DNA of 64,000 nt from Tetraselmis striata (GCA_006384855.1 VCJN01000289.1:211232-275231); one strand, 5' to 3'; counted from the stretch's first letter, positions 46,303-54,699 are shown. Notes: generated from the sequence alone by a model not told the origin. Program-made: numbers and translations.

Positions 46303-48280
46303 ATGCTATGTATATGCTAGGCCTGGAAGATTTTATTCGTTGTCTTTGGTGGCCCCCCCCCTTTTTTTGGGGCCCCCCCTTTGGAAATACTTCCTTCCTC
46401 TGCAGTACTGCTAAAGTACTGCCATGAAACAAATAACAAAGAAACATCATGTTTGTGCCTTGTAAGCATGCAGGCACAGCCAGGGCAACTAAAAGCATGT
46501 TATAGATGAACTTCTATGGGTATTGGGCACCCCCACCTTCAGGTGAAAAAAAGGGGGGACTGTGACAGTACTTTGTGCAGTACTGTAGACAAGGATGGGC
46601 AGCAGACAGGCCGTTTACATAGATGCAGGAGGATACATAGAAGACCACGCACGGCACATAGATGAATATGGCACATAGATGAATGTAATAAATGACAATG
46701 TAGTTTTGTCAACCCCATACCCGCCCGACTGTATGAGACATCATAGACGGGGGTGTCCACCAGCCGGGGGCTAAGCGAGCGCATGTCGGTTGGGAAATCG
46801 CGGTTCACTTGGTGGCCAGCGCTTTCAGCGCCTAGATGGTCTCCACATGCGACGCCGTCCCGGCCGACCGTACCGGCTCCTCCATCAGTTTTGATTTTAA
46901 GGTCATAGTCGCGCCGCTCCTCATACCGAAATAGCGAGAGCTCCAGGGCTTTTACCAACGCGATGATGCTCGGCATGTTGCCCTTCTGGACCCCATTTCC
47001 GTTGCGGACAGCGCGGTACTGAGGTACTCCAACGAGCTTCGGAACGTTCGGCCGATCTGCCTTATGTCCGAGTTTCTTCTTCCCAAAGAACTGCGCGAAG
47101 CGTTTGTCCGGCGGGGTTGGCCCTTTGCAGAGCTACTCCCATCATACCCCAGATACAACGCCAGTCTTGGAACGAGAGCTGAGATGGAACAAGGCGCGAT
47201 GGAAGGCGAAGACGAAGTCGAAGCCGACCGATTTAGCCATGTCCGCCGACCAACCGACGCCCTCTAACTCTTGCCAGTCTCTCAGGGAGTTGTATTGCTG
47301 TTTTTTGGCAGACAACGGGGCGCCGCTAGGCACTTTGTGAGTAGGGAGGCGGTGATGACTCTCAGGGCTCGGCGCGGCGCTAGCCATCATCGTCGTCGGG
47401 AACGGGTTGTGCGGTGCTTGCCGAGACCTTAATCGTAACCGGGTAGCGGGGCGCTGGCAATCGACCTTAATCGTAACCGTTCTCGTCTCAAGGAACGCCG
47501 GGGTGTCTGTGACTGCCTCTAGCAGGAACGATGTGCAGTCTCGCAAAAGCCCACGGTCGTGCCGGGTGCCGGCCAGGCACACCATCTTGATATCGGTGTT
47601 AGCAAGCAGGGGGTGGTAGTCGGGGGCGTGGGCCTCGATTGCCTCATTTAGCTGGCCCGTAGAGTTCTTGTCGCCCCACTCCTGAGCGCCTAGCTTTATC
47701 CATACGTTCCGCACTGCGGTCCGGCCGTCAACGGAAATGCTGACGCACGCCGCCAGTGACGCCAGGAGGGACATAGTGGTGCTGCCTGGTGTGGGCGGCG
47801 GGTGCTGCTGGTGGTGGGATAGGCTGGAGGGATATCGGATATATGGAAGGCAATGAATGGGCGGATGAAATGATGGTGGCTGTCCTAAGTAGCTCCCCGG
47901 CCAGGCCCGGCGCAAGGCTCGCGGGCGGTAAGGCAGCCCGGAGGGTACCGGTAAAACCCGTTTGAAACCCGAAACATATTGCACGGGTCGCACTAGGACA
48001 GTTGACTAGTTCTTGAAACCCCATAAACAGAGCTTAGAGGATGCATTGCGGCGGTTTGTCTCCCCATCAGCCGCTACTGTACTGTGCCGGTGTCAAGTCA
48101 GCTGCGCCGGGGCTGTCGCCTACGACATCGGGGGCATCGACGAGTACTGTTCAAAGTACTATTAGACTATAAGTTTTTTTTTTCCGGAAAAGGAAGATTT
48201 CCCCCCCCCCCTTTTTTTCCGAGCAAAATCGCCACCAAAGACAACGGATAAAATCTTCCAGGCCCTATGTATTTGCTATG
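46303..48280. mobile_element. ~2-kb element with ~50-bp terminal inverted repeats
   Basis: Left end 46303-46353 (gcctggaagattttattcgt then tgtctttggtggc) and right end 48231-48280 (gccaccaaagacaacggata then aaatcttccaggcc) are near-perfect inverted repeats. Similarity continues inward for about 60 more bp with a C run, a T run, ggaaatacttcc/ggaaatcttcc and cagtactn-aaagtact motifs. The ends enclose the minus-strand frame 46539-47774. Such a layout suggests a DNA transposon, with the internal gene being either its transposase or cargo. Confidence 0.75.
46539..47774 (-). pseudogene. unknown protein inside a TIR element; header faintly Crinkler-like
   Basis: The frame starts at MSLLASLAACVSISVDGRTA (47774) and runs 211 codons to TGA at 47142-47144 with TAG two codons later. 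The very same frame then continues with protein-like sequence (CKGPTPPDKRFAQFFGKKKL, VPKLVGVPQYRAVRNGNG, ALVKALELSLFRYEERRDY) to 46539. Either two close stops inactivate it, or a 24-nt GT...AG stretch (gtatctggggtatgatggga plus gtag) is removed. The first 75 residues have a hydrophobic start, SVDG, GQLNEAIEAHAP and NTDIKMV, which resembles the ubiquitin-like header of Crinkler effectors (start, DLKKAI, LKLW). That likeness is weak. No nuclease or kinase motif is seen. Located wholly between the element's terminal repeats. Confidence 0.45.
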
Positions 48281-48330
48281 TTTAATACCAACCAGAAGTT
48301 TTTTCGAAAATCGTGACGATTCGCTACAAC

Positions 48331-48506
48331 ACATAATGGTTATACATTATACATTATGCATTATGCATTGTGCATTATTATGTCACGTGCCGATACATAT
48401 CAAATTGTGACGAGCCGATACATATCAGCTTGGGAACGATTATAGCAGCTTGGGAACGATTATAGCAGCTTGGGAACGATTATAGCAGCTTGGGAAACGA
48501 TTACAT
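48331..48506. repeat. short tandem repeats (tacattatgcat; agcttgggaacgattatagc x4)
   Basis: 48338-48382 is an imperfect acattatgcatt repeat. 48391-48426 holds two gtgccgatacatatca-type copies. 48427-48506 is four 20-bp copies of agcttgggaacgattatagc. They separate the TIR element from the virus-like region. Confidence 0.85.
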
Positions 48507-48533
48507 TGGAGGCGATTGCATTGGAAACTATTA

Positions 48534-48881
48534 CTATGCTTCGCTATTGGCAGTTTCCTGCTCCACGCGCGCGCGCTTCGCGGCCACTTTGTCGTCGTCT
48601 ATGTCCACCGTCAAGATGTTGATCTTCTTCTCCACCTTGTATTGGTCGATATCATCGATGAGCGACTGGTCAAGCATCCATCGTTTTGGGTGCGCCATGG
48701 ACAATTGCACACCTTCGTCTTCAATGTAGTCAATCTTGTTCTCGATCATGTACTCCTTCATAGTCCGATCAAGGCGGTTCATCGTGTTGCACATCTTCTT
48801 CCATTCGTTGAACCGCTCGACGTATTGTGCAAGCTCGCGCTGCATCTTCTCGGGGAGCTCATCGGCCTTCGCGCACGCCAT
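48534..48881 (-). CDS. unknown coiled-coil protein, virus-like, outside the PLV inverted repeat
   Basis: A complete 115-residue frame starts MACAKADELPEKMQRELAQY. The first 60 residues are charged and helical, probably coiled coil. Then comes VQLSMAHPKRWMLDQSLIDD and a Lys/Glu-rich C-terminal part (VEKKINILTVDIDDDK). Compact, intron-free and closely spaced to the viral segment, it looks viral rather than cellular. A small DNA-binding or replication-accessory protein is possible but not shown. It lies 249 bp outside the left inverted repeat on the same strand as the right-flank frame at 63534-64000. Confidence 0.55.
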   Translation of the reverse strand: MACAKADELPEKMQRELAQYVERFNEWKKMCNTMNRLDRTMKEYMIENKIDYIEDEGVQLSMAHPKRWMLDQSLIDDIDQYKVEKKINILTVDIDDDKVAAKRARVEQETANSEA

Positions 48882-49004
48882 GGCGATTGGTCAGAAGTGG
48901 TTGGGGTATTGTAGCGAGTATTTTGGTGTGGGTGTGGTGGAAATGATGCTGCACCTAGCTCCCCGCGCGGCTTTTATGGAAGTGCGCGCGTTCCACACGC
49001 CCCA

Positions 49005-49085
49005 AAAAGTGAGCCACGCGGGGGGGTCACACAGGAGGATGATAAGCAATCCCACCGGGACCCCCCCGCGCGGCTCACTTTTCGC
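49005..49085. repeat. hairpin with ~26-bp arms between flank gene and left inverted repeat
   Basis: aaaaagtgagccacgcgggg (49004 on) and the matching ccccgcgcggctcacttttc (to 49085) form inverted arms with a ~25-nt loop. The arms include a run of seven G/C. It could be a transcription terminator or part of the element end. Confidence 0.7.
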
Positions 49086-49129
49086 CGCCGCCAAATCGTC
49101 GCGGTGTTCGCCCAAGCGCCCCGAGCGCG

Positions 49130-49283
49130 CCGCACGTGGCTGGCCGCATGCCGCCGGGGTGTTGACAAAACGCATGCATTTTCCCGATGTGTTCCTATAG
49201 AGCGATCTGGAAAATGCATGCAGTTTGTCAACAAAATGCTCCACGTCAAAAGCGCGTCCCGCGCGGTCAGCCGGCCTGTGGTC
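49130..49283 (+). repeat. PLV inverted repeat, left copy
   Basis: About 150 bp matching 63378-63528 in reverse complement with few differences. Outer edge is ccgcacgtggc (49130-49140). Inner edge is near ggcctgtggtc (49273-49283). Contains the palindromic site 49161-49232. Confidence 0.9.
49161..49232 (+). other. 24-24-24 palindromic site, left (candidate recombination or resolution site)
   Basis: Left arm 49161-49184 (gttgacaaaacgcatgcatt + ttcc) and right arm 49209-49232 are inverted repeats with two mismatches. They flank an asymmetric 24-nt core, 49185-49208 (cgatgtgttcctatagagcg + atct). The same structure, with identical core in opposite orientation, is at 63427-63498. Confidence 0.85.
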
Positions 49284-49388
49284 CGCCGCCGCCGCCAAAT
49301 GATCGCTCGCTCTCTCGCCGCGCCGCCGGGCTCGCTCGGTCCTTGAGCCGAAGAGCGCGTGACTCGGTGCAGTACTTAGGCAGAACAC

Positions 49389-49500
49389 ACCGAGACTCTC
49401 AAACGCACCGAGACTCTCAAACGCACCGCGCGAGACTCTCAAACGCACCGCGCGAGACTCTCAAACGCACCGCGCGAGACTCTCAAACGCACTGCGCGCA
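49389..49500. repeat. five tandem 18/22-bp repeats at the 3' end of the adhesin gene
   Basis: Units of accgagactctcaaacgc (18 bp, two copies) then accgcgcgagactctcaaac + gc (22 bp, three copies). They start at the stop codon region of the minus-strand gene ending at 49483 and lie just inside the left inverted repeat. Confidence 0.85.
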
Positions 49501-50259
49501 AGTGAGCAGCACCAGCTCGTCTAAGGACGGCCAACCTCCTTCATGGTCAGTCACGAACAATTGGTAATGCGTATACAAACCCGGGCTTGTGACTATTCCT
49601 TGAAATACATATGCCTCGTCCGAACTCGCATTGTACTGCGAATCGAAATCAGCTTGGAAGAAGGGGTTTGTCGCTTTCTCATTGAAGGCAATTGTTGTGG
49701 ACGATATGTTGTTGAACGTGGCTAACGTGGTCCAGCTCGTGCCGTCGTTACTACCCTTGAGTTGAAACGAAATGACTCTTAGTGTATACCGACCTTCCGC
49801 ACTCCAAAGTCTGATAGAGGTCACCGCGATCGCCGCGGGCAATTGAATTGATAGAAAGTGAGGAGGCAAGGCTGACGGATCGGCCGTCCATCCAGCTCTG
49901 TAGAAACCATGTACACGGCTGAAGGCATAGAACCCCCGATAGTTAACGGACGACATACTTGATTCGGTGACGGTGTACCCTTGGTCGGAGGCGGACGTGA
50001 GGGCGGGCACCGGAGAGGAAGTGACGCCCGCGGTTATTATGTTCCCGAGCGGCAGGATGGCGGACTCGTTCCCAGCGACATCAATTACCTCCACCCAGAA
50101 CCAATATTGCGTCCCGGGGCTGAGACCGCCCTTCACGAGGTTGGCGGCGTCGCTCGTCGACCCGACGGTGAATTGCGAGGTGATATCGTCATAGACCCCC
50201 ACGGGGATGGTGTTGGCCGTGTTGTGGTAGAGCCGCACTTCGCCGATCCCGGACGCCAT
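49483..50259 (-). CDS. PLV adhesin/fibre: FN3 domain plus discoidin-like beta-sandwich
   Basis: 258 residues from ATG 50259 (MASGIGEVRLYHNT), chosen because an A/T-rich stretch (cataaa) directly precedes it and the longer frame upstream is unlike protein. Residues about 1-75 look like a fibronectin type III repeat (NTANTIPVGVYDDI, LSPGTQYWFWVEVIDVAGNE). Residues about 100-258 resemble an F5/8-type (discoidin) lectin fold (YRGFYAFSRVHGFYRAGWTA, ITSIRLWSAEGRYTLR-type strands, FQLKGSNDGTSWTTLATFNN). Such domains suit binding to host-surface glycans. It shares NTIPVG/NTIPGT and ELIDD/EVIDVAGNE-type motifs with the adhesin at 55126-56046, suggesting duplicated spike proteins. It ends in tandem DNA repeats. 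Confidence 0.65.
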   Translation of the reverse strand: MASGIGEVRLYHNTANTIPVGVYDDITSQFTVGSTSDAANLVKGGLSPGTQYWFWVEVIDVAGNESAILPLGNIITAGVTSSPVPALTSASDQGYTVTESSMSSVNYRGFYAFSRVHGFYRAGWTADPSALPPHFLSIQLPAAIAVTSIRLWSAEGRYTLRVISFQLKGSNDGTSWTTLATFNNISSTTIAFNEKATNPFFQADFDSQYNASSDEAYVFQGIVTSPGLYTHYQLFVTDHEGGWPSLDELVLLTCAQCV

Positions 50260-50285
50260 TTTATGTTTCGTGAGATCAAATATCG
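50260..50285. promoter_or_regulatory. short AT-rich divergent promoter region
   Basis: Only 26 bp separate the start codons of the minus-strand adhesin (50259) and the plus-strand ORF at 50286. The stretch is A/T-rich on both sides (ttatgtttcg, gatcaaatatcg). It probably holds core elements for both directions. Confidence 0.4.
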
Positions 50286-50720
50286 ATGCAATATGATGAT
50301 GAGTTGGCTTGTCAAGACCCTCCAAGCGATCGGGATAGCGAGCTATCTGACGACGGTCTGGAAATACCGCAAAAGCCTGTTGTCGCAAAGCGCAGAGCTC
50401 CGAAAAAGAGAGGCGGAGCTCCAGGAAGTAAAAGCGGAGCTTCAGCAGGCGAGGGAGACAAGCAGGTGGCAGCTAGGGCTTCTCGACCGCCTCAGGTTGG
50501 CCTAAGCGCAATAGACGAGTTCATCGAGTCCGAGTTTTTCAAGAGCGGGGCGTGGAAGAAGAAGCCCTCGCCCCCCGCGGGGGAGCCCGAGCCGCCCCGC
50601 AAGCGGAAGCCGCGGGCGCCGCCTAGGGCGACCAAGCCGAAGCGGCAGGAGGAGCCTAGCGAGCCGGTGCCACGCTATGAAGAGCGAGCTGACTTTTACG
50701 ACTCGGTGATAATCGTTTGA
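50286..50720 (+). CDS. PLV basic proline-rich protein, unknown
   Basis: 144 residues, acidic at the N terminus, then Lys/Arg/Pro-rich (KRRAPKKRGGAPGSKSG, PPRKRKPRAPPRATKPKRQ) with a conserved-looking helical segment SAIDEFIESEFFKSGAWKKK and an acidic/aromatic end (RYEERADFYDSVIIV). Strongly basic composition suits a nucleic-acid-packaging virion protein. It carries one copy of the CG-rich palindromic repeat (SPPAGEPEPP, 50568-50592). The 5' half overlaps another plausible frame (50293-50505). It stops 17 nt before the ATPase start. Confidence 0.55.
   Translation: MQYDDELACQDPPSDRDSELSDDGLEIPQKPVVAKRRAPKKRGGAPGSKSGASAGEGDKQVAARASRPPQVGLSAIDEFIESEFFKSGAWKKKPSPPAGEPEPPRKRKPRAPPRATKPKRQEEPSEPVPRYEERADFYDSVIIV
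50293..50505 (+). CDS. overlapping small membrane/coiled-coil ORF
   Basis: In the +1 frame relative to 50286, starting at ATGATGATGAG (50293), the 70-residue product reads MMMSWLVKTLQAIGIASYLT (a short hydrophobic helix), then a basic segment and a heptad-like coil (SAELRKREAELQEVKAELQQ). The composition is that of a small single-pass membrane protein, and the coil is unlikely to be random in a shifted frame. It may be the only product here or co-expressed by leaky scanning with 50286. Confidence 0.4.
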   Translation: MMMSWLVKTLQAIGIASYLTTVWKYRKSLLSQSAELRKREAELQEVKAELQQARETSRWQLGLLDRLRLA

Positions 50721-50725
50721 TTAAA

Positions 50726-50734
50726 CTAAAATAA
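50726..50734 (+). promoter_or_regulatory. ctaaaataa motif upstream of the ATPase gene
   Basis: The nonamer ctaaaataa ends 3 nt before ATG 50738. The same nonamer lies at 52828-52836, 20 nt before the capsid start. It could be a late promoter or initiator element shared by the two morphogenesis genes. Confidence 0.4.
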
Positions 50735-50737
50735 GGC

Positions 50738-51505
50738 ATGCACATCGACAAACGGTCGAAGATTGTAATGAAGCCCCCAAAGTTCAAGTGCGACGTCAAG
50801 ATCCACCCTCAAATCCAGAGCCCCTTGCCCGACAAGTCGTTCTTCATGACGCTCATCGGGAGCGCGGGGAGCGGGAAGACGTCGTTGATGGTCAACATGC
50901 TGCGGAGTCCGCAGATGTACTTCCAAGCGTTCAAGCACGTGCACCTCGTCATGCCGCCCCATTCGCTTGCCTCGCTCGATGTCAAAATATTCAAAAAGCA
51001 CGACAAGTGCTACGACGAGCTGGATTGGTCCACCCTCGATGGCATTCACGAGAAACTGAAGACGGCTTCGGACGAGGAAGAGTTCTCGCTCCTCGTGATA
51101 GACGACCAGACGGCGGCGCTCAAAGATCGGGACGTGCAGCGGCTCATGAAGCTGATAATCTACAATCGTCGCCACCTTCGCACTTCGATATTGATGCTCG
51201 TACAGAGCTTTAACGCCATCCCGTTGCCCGTGCGAAAAACCATCTCGCACTTTGCCATGCTGAAACCCCGTAACAAGCGCGAGTACGAGGCCATATTCAA
51301 GGAGCTGATATTCCTCGACCCTCACACCGCGGACAACCTCATGCGCTTCGTGTTCAGGGAAAGGTACGACTTTCTGTTCTGCGATGTCGAGAAAAGCTTA
51401 TTCTACAAGAAATTTGATCGTATTAACTTAAATGCCGAGGAAGACAACGAAATCCAGCAATCGCAAAGCGGAGCCGAAGAAGAAGGCGGCGGCGCGGGGA
51501 GGTAA
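50738..51505 (+). CDS. PLV DNA-packaging ATPase (A32-like, FtsK/HerA superfamily)
   Basis: 255 residues. Walker A is GSAGSGKTS at residues 41-49, Walker B is LLVIDD at 118-123, and a sensor-type strand ILMLVQSF follows at 151-158. The NRR region (143-145) lies between them. Order and spacing match the short packaging ATPases of polinton-like viruses and virophages, which power genome entry into the capsid. The C-terminal Glu/Gly-rich tail overlaps the next gene by 74 nt in another frame. It sits directly before the unknown 330-residue protein and the capsid cluster, the usual morphogenesis neighbourhood. Confidence 0.9.
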   Translation: MHIDKRSKIVMKPPKFKCDVKIHPQIQSPLPDKSFFMTLIGSAGSGKTSLMVNMLRSPQMYFQAFKHVHLVMPPHSLASLDVKIFKKHDKCYDELDWSTLDGIHEKLKTASDEEEFSLLVIDDQTAALKDRDVQRLMKLIIYNRRHLRTSILMLVQSFNAIPLPVRKTISHFAMLKPRNKREYEAIFKELIFLDPHTADNLMRFVFRERYDFLFCDVEKSLFYKKFDRINLNAEEDNEIQQSQSGAEEEGGGAGR

Positions 51506-52424
51506 ACGCAAGCAGGGATCCAAGGCCGGTGGCAGGAAGAACCAAAACGTGACTCAGAATGTCACCGTGCGCGTGTCGGGCGGCCGAGGCGGACCCGGGG
51601 GAGGCGGCGGTGCGGGCGGCGGCGGGGGCATATCCTATCCCTCGCACAGCTTCGCAACCTACTCGATGGGCCACCCCGTGCGAGTGACAAAGCTGCCGGA
51701 CGGCTCTTTTCAGCCGAGCGACTTTGGCGGAGGGGGCAACCCCCCGCCCCCGGGGCCGCCGAAGCCCCCTCCTTCGTCCACGTTCTATGGATCGCAAACC
51801 GATGTTGGCAAAAGCGAAATCCTGGACAAATTCTTCCGTGGCTCCGCAGACGGGTCGATAGCACCCCCTTCCACCGCGGGCATGTCTGTGGATTCCACCC
51901 AAATTTCCATGTATTCCAAGCAGCCATCCGCCCCGTTGGATATGGTGTCTGACACGAGCATGCCGAGCTCCTCGCGGGGGTCATGGTCTCCGAAAAGGTT
52001 GCAAGAGCCATCCGTTCCCATGCACGGCGTCCAAGAGACGCCGCGCGCATCCTCTAGCGGCGAATCCATAGCCGAGAGTGCTACATCGCGAAAGCATGGC
52101 TCGATTAAATCGGAACCGGGCCTCAGCTCGATGTCGGCGGCTACGCAACAGAACGACTTGCGGCGCCCGGCACGGTCGTTTCATTCCCCCGCCGGTACCG
52201 AATCCATACTAAACAGACCCCCTAGCGTCCCGTCCCGGAGTCGCTCCCGGCTTGATATTCCCAGGCGTGGGCCATCGAGCGAGGAAAGTGTGAATGTTCC
52301 AGCTCTAGTGGAGAAATTCTCATCGGAGCACTCGGCGAATAGAGCGTATAACCAGAAAATAAAGAAACTCCAAGAGGCACGCCGTCTAGTGAGGGAGGAT
52401 AAGAGGAGGCGGAACAAGAAGTAG
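51432..52424 (+). CDS. PLV protein, basic N terminus and Gly/Ser/Pro-rich body, unknown
   Basis: 330 residues starting inside the end of the ATPase gene. The first 40 residues are Lys/Arg-rich (PRKTTKSSNRKAEPKKKAAA), then NQNVTQNVTVRVSGG, a Gly-rich stretch, and a long low-complexity Ser/Pro/Gly region. The end is a basic helix (AYNQKIKKLQEARRLVREDK). It is probably a virion-associated protein, possibly linking DNA and capsid, but has no recognised family. The 74-nt overlap with the ATPase suggests tight packing rather than misassignment, because both frames are strongly protein-like at their ends. Confidence 0.6.
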   Translation: MPRKTTKSSNRKAEPKKKAAARGGKRKQGSKAGGRKNQNVTQNVTVRVSGGRGGPGGGGGAGGGGGISYPSHSFATYSMGHPVRVTKLPDGSFQPSDFGGGGNPPPPGPPKPPPSSTFYGSQTDVGKSEILDKFFRGSADGSIAPPSTAGMSVDSTQISMYSKQPSAPLDMVSDTSMPSSSRGSWSPKRLQEPSVPMHGVQETPRASSSGESIAESATSRKHGSIKSEPGLSSMSAATQQNDLRRPARSFHSPAGTESILNRPPSVPSRSRSRLDIPRRGPSSEESVNVPALVEKFSSEHSANRAYNQKIKKLQEARRLVREDKRRRNKK

Positions 52425-52470
52425 TGTTTTTTACCGCAACGCTAATTTTCTGCGATGATCGTAAATACAG

Positions 52471-52812
52471 ATGACGTTCTTTGGCAAGCTTGGACACACT
52501 TTCAAAGCCTTCGGGAGCAAAGTCGCCGGCGCGGCCTCCTACTTGGGGCACAAGGTGGGCAGCGGGCTCATGACTCTCGCGCCCGCGATCTCGGTGCTCA
52601 GCCCAACAGTCGGGGCCGGGTTTGCGGCGGCCGGGGCGGCGGCGCAAGGCATCGGCGTGCTCGGCGACGTCGGCAAGAAGGCCCTCTCCGGCGGGGGCGT
52701 GGACTTCGGCCAAGCGAAAGCGGCCTACGGCCAAGTCAAGGGGGGCATGCACAGCATCAAAGCGGCGTACCAAAGCGGCTCGAATCGTAGCGGATTAGAG
52801 CGGCGGGGCTAG
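52471..52812 (+). CDS. PLV small amphipathic protein (membrane-active virion protein candidate)
   Basis: 113 residues. The N-terminal segment MTFFGKLGHTFKAFGSKVAG is a basic amphipathic helix. The centre (APAISVLSPTVGAGFAAAGA) is hydrophobic and Gly/Ala-rich. The end is basic. Small proteins with an amphipathic helix and hydrophobic Gly/Ala core next to the capsid gene are known in polintons and adenovirus-like viruses (protein VI/X-like), where they disrupt membranes during entry. Assignment is by composition and position only. It starts after an A-rich leader (cgtaaatacag) and ends 44 nt before the capsid ATG. Confidence 0.5.
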   Translation: MTFFGKLGHTFKAFGSKVAGAASYLGHKVGSGLMTLAPAISVLSPTVGAGFAAAGAAAQGIGVLGDVGKKALSGGGVDFGQAKAAYGQVKGGMHSIKAAYQSGSNRSGLERRG

Positions 52813-52827
52813 CGCCTAGGGGCCTCG

Positions 52828-52836
52828 CTAAAATAA
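52828..52836 (+). promoter_or_regulatory. ctaaaataa motif upstream of the capsid gene
   Basis: Same nonamer as before the ATPase gene. It is followed by aagttctcagcattatttaa directly before ATG 52857. Confidence 0.4.
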
Positions 52837-52856
52837 AGTTCTCAGCATTATTTAAA

Positions 52857-54082
52857 ATGTCAGTCAGCGATTCCCTCGTCTTCAAGCCCAAGCCCGCCTC
52901 TATCGCCGGCACCACCCACCGGCAGACCGTGCCCGCCTACAATGGCACCACGTTCGGGGGTCAACAGACCATCCTCATCAACATCCCGTGCGGCCGCCGC
53001 GGGCACTACCTCAACACCCGCATGTCGTACCTGCGGTTTTCCGTGAAGAACAAAGACACCGCCAATACCTTCCAGCCCGATTACACGGCGGCGTCGTTTA
53101 TCCAATCCTTGTCGCTGTACCACGGCGCGAATCTCCTTGAGCAAATTCACGAGTACAACGCTCTCTTTCATCTTTTCATGGACCTGCAGGGTTCGTTCGA
53201 GGAACTCATCGGTGCGGGGAACATTCTGTACGGAACCAGTGGAACCACCAAGCGCGAAGGGGCCACCCTTGCGGCGGGCTCCACCACCTACTTTTGCATT
53301 CCGCTCATGTCGGGCATAATCGGCGGGCTGCAGTCCAAGTACCTGCCAACTGGCGCAATGACCGGCGGTGACCTGCGCCTCGAACTCACTCTCGCCGCCA
53401 CCAACGCCGCCGTGGTAGGCACGGCTCCCGATTGCTTTGGGAGATCGGCAATGTCGAGCTGCAGCTCGAGTTCGTGGAGGTAACAAGCGAGGTGGATCGC
53501 ATGATTCAGCAGGCCAACCCGCGGTACGTCATCTCGTACGAGTCTTTCGCCAACTACACCAACTCTATCGAGTCCGCCGAGGGTCAAATTAACAAGCTCA
53601 TCCCCGCGCGGTTCTCGTCCCTCAAAACCCTCTACACGATCTTCCGCAAGCAGGCGGACCTTACCACCGCCGCGTCCAAGTCCGTAACCTCGCGCCCAAC
53701 GTGCGGGCTCAAGAATTGGTATTACTCGGTGTCCGGCGAAAACATCCCGCAAACACCCGTTCGCGAAGACGTGGAAAGTTTCGCGGAGCTGCAAAAGGCT
53801 CTCCACGTATTTGGAAGCGCGGACAACAACTCCATTTTCACCCTCGCCAATTACACGGGCGCGGCGGGCGGCTCCGCCGATAACGCCTTCGCCATAGGCC
53901 AGAACCTCGAGGTGCTCAGCCACAAGAGCACGCTGACCGAGAGCGGCAAGAACACCCTCAACACCAACTGCTACTTGCTCGGGAGCGTGACCACTGGAAG
54001 CGCCGCGTACCAGATCAGCACGTACGCACATTTCGACGCGGTATTGATCATCGAGAACGGTGTCGCAACTTCTGCATTTTGA
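52857..54082 (+). pseudogene. PLV major capsid protein, frameshifted
   Basis: The first frame (52857-53483) begins MSVSDSLVFKPKPASIAGTT and reads capsid-like strands (INIPCGRRGHYLNTRMSYLR, FIQSLSLYHGANLLEQIHEY, GGDLRLELTLAATNAA). Near 53440, after the codons for PDCF, sense continues in the next frame, which runs to TGA 54080-54082 (GNVELQLEFVEVTSEVDRMI, RFSSLKTLYTIFRKQADLTT, FAIGQNLEVLSHKSTL). Together about 408 residues, within the normal size of polinton-like virus capsid proteins with a double jelly-roll fold. One nucleotide appears lost near the ttt ggg run. It may be genuine inactivation, a sequencing error, or less likely programmed frameshifting. The gene follows the ATPase and small virion genes as usual. 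Confidence 0.8.
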
Positions 54083-54126
54083 TCCGGGCGAAATCTTTTG
54101 CCCACTTCTAGTAAACTCGCAGGCGG

Positions 54127-54699
54127 ATGACGGTCCACCGCATCTTCGTTAGCTCCGAGCAGCGCACATCCGGCCACCGCGGGGACTTCGTCGTAGACAC
54201 CTCGAAGGAGTTCGCGCGATTCGACTCGAGGCGGGTGATGTGCGCCGTGGAATTCTGCGATGTCGTTAGATACACGAGCGAGGGGGACGGCTACGTGGCC
54301 AACCCCGCAAACTCGTCGGGCCTCCTTCTCGAGGCGCCGGACCTGCGAGCGGCTAATTCGTATGAAAGCTGGAGCGGGAACTCGAGCTGCGCGCTAACCC
54401 TCCTGCAGAATTACGCCACCGCGGGCGTGTACGGCCTCGCACACGACGTACCGTACGTGCGTCGCAAGCACATCGGCGTCGAGGTGGACTTTGACTTTGT
54501 GAAGCGCCTCGGGAGCATGCGCTTCCGGCTGCGCCGATGCGCCTCTGAGTTCGGGGCCGTCGACGACTTCTCCCTCGTCAGCGAAAGCGACGACTTGGAG
54601 GCATGGGCGTTCCAACTTGTGTTTTGGGAGCCGTGCAAGTGCCTGCTCATGCAACCGTTTGCATACGATTTCTTCCGAGCGTGGGTATCGTCGGAGTAG
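54127..54699 (+). CDS. PLV structural protein, possibly a minor capsid (penton-like) protein
   Basis: 190 residues starting MTVHRIFVSSEQRTSGHRGD. The opening pattern (SSEQRTSGHRGDFVVDTSKE, then MCAVEFCDVVRY) recalls the start of penton-type minor capsid proteins, where a short strand with SS/DS is followed by a hydrophobic wall segment. The centre is beta-rich (IGVEVDFDFVKRLGSMRFRL) and the end aromatic (FQLVFWEPCKCLLMQPFAY). Position directly after the capsid gene supports a virion role. Family membership is uncertain. It is separated from the next ORF by 15 nt. Confidence 0.4.
   Translation: MTVHRIFVSSEQRTSGHRGDFVVDTSKEFARFDSRRVMCAVEFCDVVRYTSEGDGYVANPANSSGLLLEAPDLRAANSYESWSGNSSCALTLLQNYATAGVYGLAHDVPYVRRKHIGVEVDFDFVKRLGSMRFRLRRCASEFGAVDDFSLVSESDDLEAWAFQLVFWEPCKCLLMQPFAYDFFRAWVSSE

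Noticed and set aside
49389-49500. CRISPR array
   Set aside because: The 18/22-bp units are directly abutting tandem repeats with no unique spacers.
52860-53486. 208-codon frame antisense to the capsid gene
   Set aside because: Gly/Arg/Val-rich complement of a coding frame, with no motif and no independent context.
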